Assembly (NCBI GenBank): GCA_028700355.1
Contig: JAQVSX010000008.1
Span: 1 to 10,047, forward strand
Direction: 5' to 3'
DNA: 10,047 bases
From: Clostridia bacterium
Lineage (GTDB): Bacteria; Bacillota; Clostridia; Christensenellales; HGM11417
The first letter of the stretch is position 1, and every line of letters starts with the position of its first letter. The position numbers were made by a program, and so were the translations under genes. The notes beneath the pieces are model-generated. The model made no database searches. It was given only the letters and a program-made list of their open reading frames with translations, and had not been told where the DNA came from. Positions 5,494-10,047 of the stretch are shown here, piece after piece.

Positions 5494-7638
5494 TTAACTT
5501 TTATGAGTGCATTTTTTGTATGCGCATTTGGCGCAGTTTTTGCAATTTTTATTTTTAAACATATAAATAATTATATAAATAAATACTAAGGCAAGCAGCA
5601 GCGTTAATATTACAGAAGACATTGCGGTGCCGCCGTAAAAAAACAAGCTGCCTATTTGGTAAATAAAAAATGCGGCGGTATAAGATATTACAAGCTGAAA
5701 TGTTATTGCAAAAGTAAACCATTTAAGGCTGCCAAGCTCTCTTTTCATTACGCTGATTGCGGCAAAGCAGGGGGGAGCAAGCAAAACAAAAACCATAAAG
5801 CCGTATGCGGCGGCGGGGTTGTCAAAAAGTGCCGCAACCTTTGCCGCAAAGTCCGCCTCTTTTTGGTGTCCCAATACAATCCCCAAAGTTGCGACTATGT
5901 TTTCCTTTGCGGCATAACCTGTAAGAGTAGCGACGGCGCATTGCCAGTTTCCAAACCCCAGCGGCAAAAAAAGCGGCGCAATAATTTTTCCTATAGACGC
6001 AAGCATACTATGCTTTGTCTGTACCATTTCAAAAGACCAGTTAAATTTTACAAGCACCCATATAATGCAGGACGCAGCAAATATTACCGTGCCCGCTTTT
6101 ATTATAAAGTCTTTGCTTCTCTCCCACATATGTATAAAAATGCCCTTTGCGCTTGGCATTCTGTATTCGGGCAGTTCCATTACAAATGGCGCATCTTCAC
6201 CTTTAAACATCCTTGTGTTTTTAAGCATTATGCCGCAAATAATTACCGTAAAAATGCCCATAAAATACATAGACGGCGCAACAAGCGAATAATCGGGAAA
6301 TACCGCTCCGCCAATCAGCGCAAATATAGGCAGCTTTGCGCCGCAGGGAATAAAAGGCGTAAGTATTATTGTCATTCGGCGGTCTTTCTTGTTTTCTATC
6401 GTTCTCGCCCCTGTGATTGCAGGCACAGAGCAGCCCGTGCCAATAAGCATAGGTATAAAGGATTTTCCCGACAAGCCGAAATGCCTGAAAACTCTGTCCA
6501 TAATAAAGGCAATTCTCGACATATAGCCGCTGTCTTCCAAAAAAGAAAGCAGCAAAAACAAAATAACAAGCTGAGGGACAAATACAAGCACAGCGCCGAC
6601 TCCGCCGATAATGCCTTCACAGATAAGCCCTTTAAGCCAATTTGCCGTATTAATTTTATTTAGCAGACTGCCCGCGGCAGCGGCAAAGTTTTTAAAAAAA
6701 CCGTCAAGCGCATTTACGGTAAAGCTTCCCACAGTCTGAACGGAAATATAATAAACCGCCCACAAAACTATAAAAAATATGGGCAGCGCAAGCCATTTGT
6801 TTGTAGCTATGCGGTCAATTTTTTCGGTAACAGAAAGGGCTTTTCGGTCAGTTTTTTTTATATATATACCCTTTAATACTGCGGCGATGTAATTATATCT
6901 TACATCTGCAATTATGCTGTCGCAGTCGTCGTCAAACTGCTTTTCCAAAGCTTGAACTTTTTGCATCAGCTTTGCGGATAAACACTCGTCAAGTTTTATA
7001 CTGTTTTTTACTATTTGGTCGTTTTCCAGAAGTTTTACCGCATACCATCTTTTGTTATTGCTTACAATGCCGCTTATTATTTTTTCTGCATCGCTTGCAA
7101 AATATTCAAAACGCCTGTCGTAATAAGCGTATTTTTTACGTATAAAGGGCTGAGCCTTAATTTTTAATATTTCTTCTGTCAGCTTATCTATACCGATACC
7201 CTTTGATGCCGATGTTTCCACAACGGGGCAGCCTAAATTTTGAGAAAGTTTATCTTTGTCTATATATTCTCCCCTTTTTTTTATAACATCAATCATATTT
7301 AAAGCGGCAACAACGGGAATATCTGTTTCTAAAAGCTGTAATGTTAGATATAGATTTCTCTCTAAATTGGTTGCGTCAATAATATTTATAATTATGTCTG
7401 GTTGTTGTTTTATTATAAAATCTCTTGAAATAATCTCTTCGGGCGTATATGGAGAAAGCGAGTATATTCCGGGTAAATCGACAACGGCAATTTCCCTATA
7501 TTTTGTAAGCCTGCCTTCCTTTTTTTCTACCGTTACCCCGGGCCAGTTGCCTACATATTGAGTGCTGCCCGTAAGCTCGTTAAACAGCGTTGTCTTTCCG
7601 CTGTTGGGATTGCCTGCAAGCGCAATAACAAATGACAT
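5494..7638 (-). CDS. feoB: Ferrous iron transport protein B (GTPase permease) with Cys-rich tail
   Basis: A 714-residue inner-membrane Fe(II) transporter. The N-terminal G domain shows G1 GNPNSGKT (9-16), G2 around GVTV (34-37), G3 DLPG (54-57), G4 NMID (114-117) and G5 SASK (143-146). A helical spacer domain and then the polytopic membrane region follow, with the two Gate motifs GCSVPA (401-406, Cys402) and PCGAKLP (430-436, Cys431). Beyond the normal end comes one extra hydrophobic segment and a cysteine-rich tail, C699, C702, C705 and C710 (CX2CX2CX4C). It resembles a FeoB-associated Cys-rich membrane protein fused to the C-terminus. The ribosome binding site is a run of seven G residues on the coding strand (7651-7645). 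The gene follows feoA by 18 bases and is its functional partner. It has about 90 bases of non-coding DNA downstream. Confidence 0.97.
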   Translation of the reverse strand: MSFVIALAGNPNSGKTTLFNELTGSTQYVGNWPGVTVEKKEGRLTKYREIAVVDLPGIYSLSPYTPEEIISRDFIIKQQPDIIINIIDATNLERNLYLTLQLLETDIPVVAALNMIDVIKKRGEYIDKDKLSQNLGCPVVETSASKGIGIDKLTEEILKIKAQPFIRKKYAYYDRRFEYFASDAEKIISGIVSNNKRWYAVKLLENDQIVKNSIKLDECLSAKLMQKVQALEKQFDDDCDSIIADVRYNYIAAVLKGIYIKKTDRKALSVTEKIDRIATNKWLALPIFFIVLWAVYYISVQTVGSFTVNALDGFFKNFAAAAGSLLNKINTANWLKGLICEGIIGGVGAVLVFVPQLVILFLLLSFLEDSGYMSRIAFIMDRVFRHFGLSGKSFIPMLIGTGCSVPAITGARTIENKKDRRMTIILTPFIPCGAKLPIFALIGGAVFPDYSLVAPSMYFMGIFTVIICGIMLKNTRMFKGEDAPFVMELPEYRMPSAKGIFIHMWERSKDFIIKAGTVIFAASCIIWVLVKFNWSFEMVQTKHSMLASIGKIIAPLFLPLGFGNWQCAVATLTGYAAKENIVATLGIVLGHQKEADFAAKVAALFDNPAAAYGFMVFVLLAPPCFAAISVMKRELGSLKWFTFAITFQLVISYTAAFFIYQIGSLFFYGGTAMSSVILTLLLALVFIYIIIYMFKNKNCKNCAKCAYKKCTHKS

Positions 7639-7656
7639 ATTTTTCCCCCCCGAAAA

Positions 7657-7932
7657 TTATGTTACTATAATGCTGTCTGCTTCGGATTTTCTAAGGCTCA
7701 GCTGATAGCCCCTTACGGTGATTTCCATTGGGTCGCCGAGCGGCGCAATTTTTTTTACATATAACTTTGTCCCCTTGGTAATGCCCATTTCCATAAGCCT
7801 TTTTCTTAAATTTCCTTTGCCTAATATTTTTACAACGGTAAGCGACTGCCCCGCCCTTGCTTTTTTTAAAGTACTTTCTTTTTTTGTTATGCCGTTTTTA
7901 ACCGCTTTTTTAAGCGAAAAAAAAACTTCCAC
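7657..7932 (-). CDS. feoA: Ferrous iron transport protein A
   Basis: A 91-residue cytoplasmic SH3-like protein that assists FeoB in Fe(II) uptake. The FeoA core occupies about residues 27-91, with LRKRLMEMGITKGT (42-55), APLGDP (63-68) and RGYQLSLRKSEA (74-85), all typical. The first 25 residues are a lysine-rich extension before the core. The start is GTG at 7932, chosen because GGAGAG (7946-7941) lies eight bases upstream and no better start exists before the core. The gene is 18 bases from feoB and should be co-translated with it. The 71-base gap separating it from the prephenate dehydrogenase gene could hold its own promoter, or it may be read through from upstream. Confidence 0.93.
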   Translation of the reverse strand: MEVFFSLKKAVKNGITKKESTLKKARAGQSLTVVKILGKGNLRKRLMEMGITKGTKLYVKKIAPLGDPMEITVRGYQLSLRKSEADSIIVT

Positions 7933-8003
7933 TATAAAAACTCTCCAATTAATTATATGCCGACGAAAGTTATATATAGTAAAAGTTTATATTAAATTTA
8001 TTA
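7933..8003 (-). promoter_or_regulatory. AT-rich leader upstream of feoA, possible promoter
   Basis: This 71-base gap contains a TATAAT (7957-7952) without a good -35; its start point would fall in the ribosome binding site. A weaker pair, TTTAAT then TATAAC after 16 bases, lies further upstream. I see no convincing Fur-like or DtxR-like iron box and no terminator for the upstream gene. Iron control is expected for feo genes but is not visible here. Confidence 0.3.
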
Positions 8004-8831
8004 TTATAGATGTTTTTGTTTTATTTTCTTTCCTTCCGAAAGTAAAACTGCAAGCCGCTTTTTATCTCCGTCGCAAATTGCGTTTTTAAATTCTTTCAGC
8101 TTTTCGGTCAGATTGTCAATTTCCCGTGTAATATTATCTTTATTTAATAAAAACAAATCTGCCCACATATTTTCGTTAAGCAAAGCCACGCGCGTCATAT
8201 CCTGAAAACTCCCGCCCGTAAAGCCCTTTTCAAATTGCACGGTTGGGCTTTTGACATAGCTTGAAGAAACTATATGCGCAAGCTGCGATGTATAGGCAAT
8301 AATTTTATCGTGGGCATTGCTGTCTGTAACAATTACGCTGCATCCTAAAATTTTTATTATATCGTTTATCTTATTAAATGCGGCGCTATCGGTATGCGGC
8401 GATACTGTAAGTATATAGCTTGCGCCTTGCAAAAGACTTGCATTAGAATTAAAAAAGCCGCTTGTTTCCTTTCCAGCCATCGGGTGTCCGCCCACATAAT
8501 AACAGCCGTTTTGCTTTAAAAACAAATCAAGCTCATTTTCTATATATGTTTTAATTCCGCATACATCCGTAACAATACAGGCTTTTTTTAAAAAGGCTAT
8601 ATTGTCTTTAATAAATTTTACAGATTCCATTGGGTAAAGGCATAAAAATATAATATCGATATTGACAAGCTTATCAGGCTCTATCACATAATCAACAGCC
8701 TCCAATTTAAGTGCATTTTGTTTTATTATATCGTTAATGTCAATGCCAAACACCGTATGAGAGGTTTTTTGTTTTAACGCCTTGCAAACAGAACCCCCGA
8801 TAAGTCCGAGTCCGACTACGGCAATATTCAT
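8004..8831 (-). CDS. tyrA: Prephenate dehydrogenase
   Basis: A 275-residue NAD(P)-dependent enzyme that oxidatively decarboxylates prephenate to 4-hydroxyphenylpyruvate, the tyrosine branch step. The Rossmann glycine motif GLGLIGGS is at residues 7-14 with an acidic D31 after the second strand. TDVCGIK (88-94), GGHPMAGKETSG (114-125), HD (174-175) and TSQLAHIVSS (181-190) are family signatures. The length fits the stand-alone dehydrogenase: there is no chorismate mutase domain and no C-terminal ACT domain, so allosteric tyrosine control through ACT is not expected. The ATG at 8831 has GGGGAG (8842-8837) five bases upstream, and the stop of the DAHP synthase gene is only 12 bases away, so the two form an operon. 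An arogenate-using variant cannot be excluded from sequence. Confidence 0.93.
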   Translation of the reverse strand: MNIAVVGLGLIGGSVCKALKQKTSHTVFGIDINDIIKQNALKLEAVDYVIEPDKLVNIDIIFLCLYPMESVKFIKDNIAFLKKACIVTDVCGIKTYIENELDLFLKQNGCYYVGGHPMAGKETSGFFNSNASLLQGASYILTVSPHTDSAAFNKINDIIKILGCSVIVTDSNAHDKIIAYTSQLAHIVSSSYVKSPTVQFEKGFTGGSFQDMTRVALLNENMWADLFLLNKDNITREIDNLTEKLKEFKNAICDGDKKRLAVLLSEGKKIKQKHL

Positions 8832-8843
8832 AATTTCTCCCCG

Positions 8844-9854
8844 TTACAGTTTTTTATTTTCAAGCTCTGCATACTTTCTGATATTATTCATAAGGCAGTC
8901 AAATTCTTCTAATGTTATTGACTGAGCGCCGTCTGAAAGCGCTTTGGCAGGATTGTTATGCACCTCGACCATAATGCCGTCCGCTCCTGCGGCAATTGCC
9001 GCCTTTGAAAGAGCGGGTACAAAGCAGGCGTTTCCGCATGCATGGCTGGGGTCAACTATTACAGGCAGATGGGTAAGTTTTTTAAGTACGGGAACGGCAG
9101 AAATATCCAAGGTATTGCGTGTCGATGTTTCAAAGGTGCGTATTCCCCTTTCGCAAAGTATTACATCATTGTTGCCCTCGCTCATAATGTATTCTGCGCT
9201 CATTAAAAGCTCTTCTATCGTGCTTGACATACCTCTTTTTAAAAGCACGGGTTTTTTTTGTCTGCCCAGCATTTTAAGCAGACGGAAGTTTTGCATATTC
9301 CTTGCGCCTACCTGAATAATATCTACATTTTCAAAATAACGCAAATCGGAAATATCCATAATTTCCGTTATTATAGGTATATCTTCCCTCGATTTAGCGT
9401 TTTCAAGTATTTTTATTCCCTCAGCTTCCAGCCCCTGAAAAGCGTAGGGAGAAGTACGGGGCTTAAATGCGCCCCCCCTTAATACCGATGCGCCCGACTT
9501 TTTAATATTACAGGCAATAAGGTTAAGCTGCTGCTGACTTTCAACAGAACAAGGCCCTGCAATAACGGTAAAATATCCGCCCCCTATGGGCACGCCGTTT
9601 ATGTCAATTACCGTATCGGCGCTGTTGAATTTTCTGTTTGCGCGCTTATACGGCTCAGAAACTCTTTTTACATCGAGGACAAGCGGATTGGCTTTCATCT
9701 CGTTTATATCGAGCAAAGAGGTATCGCCGACAAGCCCCACAATAGTAGTGTTTTCTCCAACGGAAACATGGGTTTTCATTTTCATGCTTTCAAGCTCGCA
9801 GATAAGCTTGTCAAACTCTATGTCTGTTCTGTCTGGTCTGATAATTAATATCAT
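8844..9854 (-). CDS. aroF: 3-deoxy-7-phosphoheptulonate (DAHP) synthase
   Basis: A 336-residue metal-dependent enzyme that condenses phosphoenolpyruvate and erythrose 4-phosphate, the first step of the shikimate pathway. Residues 1 to about 70 form the N-terminal ferredoxin-like regulatory domain known from the Thermotoga-type enzymes. The TIM-barrel follows with AGPCSVES (99-106), KPRTSPYAFQG (131-141), GARNMQNF (183-190), LLKRG (204-208) and DPSHACG (268-274). Likely metal ligands are C102, H271, E297 and D308. No chorismate mutase domain is fused. The ATG at 9854 is preceded by AAGGAA (9866-9861) six bases upstream and by an extended -10 promoter. It is the first gene of the leftward run and is 12 bases from tyrA. 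The symbol follows common usage for this subfamily; aroG or aroA is used in some genomes. Confidence 0.95.
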   Translation of the reverse strand: MILIIRPDRTDIEFDKLICELESMKMKTHVSVGENTTIVGLVGDTSLLDINEMKANPLVLDVKRVSEPYKRANRKFNSADTVIDINGVPIGGGYFTVIAGPCSVESQQQLNLIACNIKKSGASVLRGGAFKPRTSPYAFQGLEAEGIKILENAKSREDIPIITEIMDISDLRYFENVDIIQVGARNMQNFRLLKMLGRQKKPVLLKRGMSSTIEELLMSAEYIMSEGNNDVILCERGIRTFETSTRNTLDISAVPVLKKLTHLPVIVDPSHACGNACFVPALSKAAIAAGADGIMVEVHNNPAKALSDGAQSITLEEFDCLMNNIRKYAELENKKL

Positions 9855-9901
9855 AATACATTCCTTAATAGCACAAATTAGTATATTTATTTTTTATTGG
9901 T

Positions 9902-9910
9902 ATTATATCA
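9902..9910 (-). promoter_or_regulatory. Extended -10 promoter for the DAHP synthase operon
   Basis: On the minus strand TGATATAAT (9910-9902) is an extended -10 element with a perfect TATAAT. The -35 position (about 9930-9925, TTCGTT) is poor, which an extended -10 can compensate for. The start would be near 9895, leaving a leader of about 40 bases with no evident attenuator or T-box. Confidence 0.55.
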
Positions 9911-9960
9911 TATTATTTGATAAAAACGAAGTTTTTTGAAAGTTTTTTAGTCGTATTTAA

Positions 9961-9988
9961 TTGTATAATGCCGATAATATGGTATAAT
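9961..9988 (+). promoter_or_regulatory. Extended -10 promoter for the gene beyond the right edge
   Basis: On the plus strand TGGTATAAT (9980-9988) is an extended -10, with TTGTAT (9961-9966) as a partial -35 at a 16-base spacing. A second TATAAT occurs at 9964-9969. Together with the minus-strand promoter at 9902-9910 this forms a divergent control region. Transcription would begin near 9995, giving a leader of about 50 bases. Confidence 0.55.
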
Positions 9989-10032
9989 AATTGTATTTAG
10001 AGCATCCCGTATTATTATTTTTATTATTCCAT

Positions 10033-10039
10033 AGGAGGT
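10033..10039 (+). promoter_or_regulatory. Ribosome binding site of an off-window plus-strand gene
   Basis: AGGAGGT (10033-10039) is a near-perfect Shine-Dalgarno sequence with eight bases remaining to the window edge. The start codon is therefore expected at or just beyond base 10048. Nothing of the protein is visible. Confidence 0.75.
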
Positions 10040-10047
10040 ATACTTCA

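Noticed and set aside
5656..6663. A 335-codon open frame on the plus strand
   Set aside because: It lies entirely antisense to feoB, has a very lysine/arginine/cysteine-rich composition with no domain, and lacks a ribosome binding site. It is a shadow of the real gene.
7933..8003. A Fur box or iron riboswitch before feoA
   Set aside because: The gap is short and AT-rich. I could find no GATAAT-type repeat, no DtxR-like palindrome and no structured leader.
9472..9478. A seven-C run (G on the coding strand) inside the DAHP synthase gene as a frameshift
   Set aside because: The reading frame continues intact through the conserved LRGGAFKPRTSPYAFQG region, so the run is in frame and the gene is not broken.
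9586..9939. A 117-codon plus-strand frame overlapping the start of the DAHP synthase gene and the divergent promoters
   Set aside because: Most of it is antisense to conserved coding sequence, and its C-terminal part runs through the promoter region. No family features are visible.
9936..9969. TTGAAA at 9936-9941 as the -35 for TATAAT at 9964-9969
   Set aside because: The spacer would be 22 bases, too long for a sigma-A-type promoter. The extended -10 at 9980-9988 is the better candidate.

Overview
The window looks like a chromosomal segment of a low-to-moderate GC Gram-positive bacterium. The grounds are strong AGGAGG-like ribosome binding sites, TTG and GTG starts, a feoA-feoB pair, a one-piece DAHP synthase with an N-terminal ferredoxin-like domain, and a Clostridia-type TSCPD (TIGR03905-like) protein. 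A Clostridia-like member of the Bacillota is my best guess, with low confidence. There is no rRNA, tRNA or CRISPR array.

Layout. Bases 2-244 (+) hold the 3' part of a small TSCPD-domain gene, closed by a terminator hairpin. Bases 372-1901 (+) hold a compact, very AT-rich two-gene unit: a TcmP-type methyltransferase-fold protein (three-Cys-motif partner) followed by its usual partner, a Gp37/Gp68-type DUF5131 three-Cys protein. A near-identical 31-base hairpin sequence brackets this pair in direct orientation (243-273 and 1895-1925). Everything from 1948 to 9854 lies on the minus strand. In transcription order this is DAHP synthase, prephenate dehydrogenase, feoA, feoB, pgsA, a small two-helix membrane protein, and valS. 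The right end (9855-10047) is a divergent promoter region that also serves a plus-strand gene; its AGGAGG ribosome binding site is the last thing visible.

How the genes fit together. The DAHP synthase and prephenate dehydrogenase are the entry step of the shikimate pathway and the tyrosine branch step. FeoA and FeoB import ferrous iron. PgsA makes phosphatidylglycerophosphate for membrane lipids, and ValS charges tRNA-Val. Spacing suggests aro-tyr and feo segments, then a separate pgsA-orf76-valS transcript starting from a good promoter match at 5417-5445.

The most interesting part is the left-hand insert. Two genes of much lower GC than their neighbours sit between convergent housekeeping genes. 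They carry a candidate nucleic-acid-modifying protein pair and are bracketed by a duplicated terminator hairpin. This resembles an accessory cassette, possibly defence-related, that has landed at a terminator; no recombinase gene is visible.
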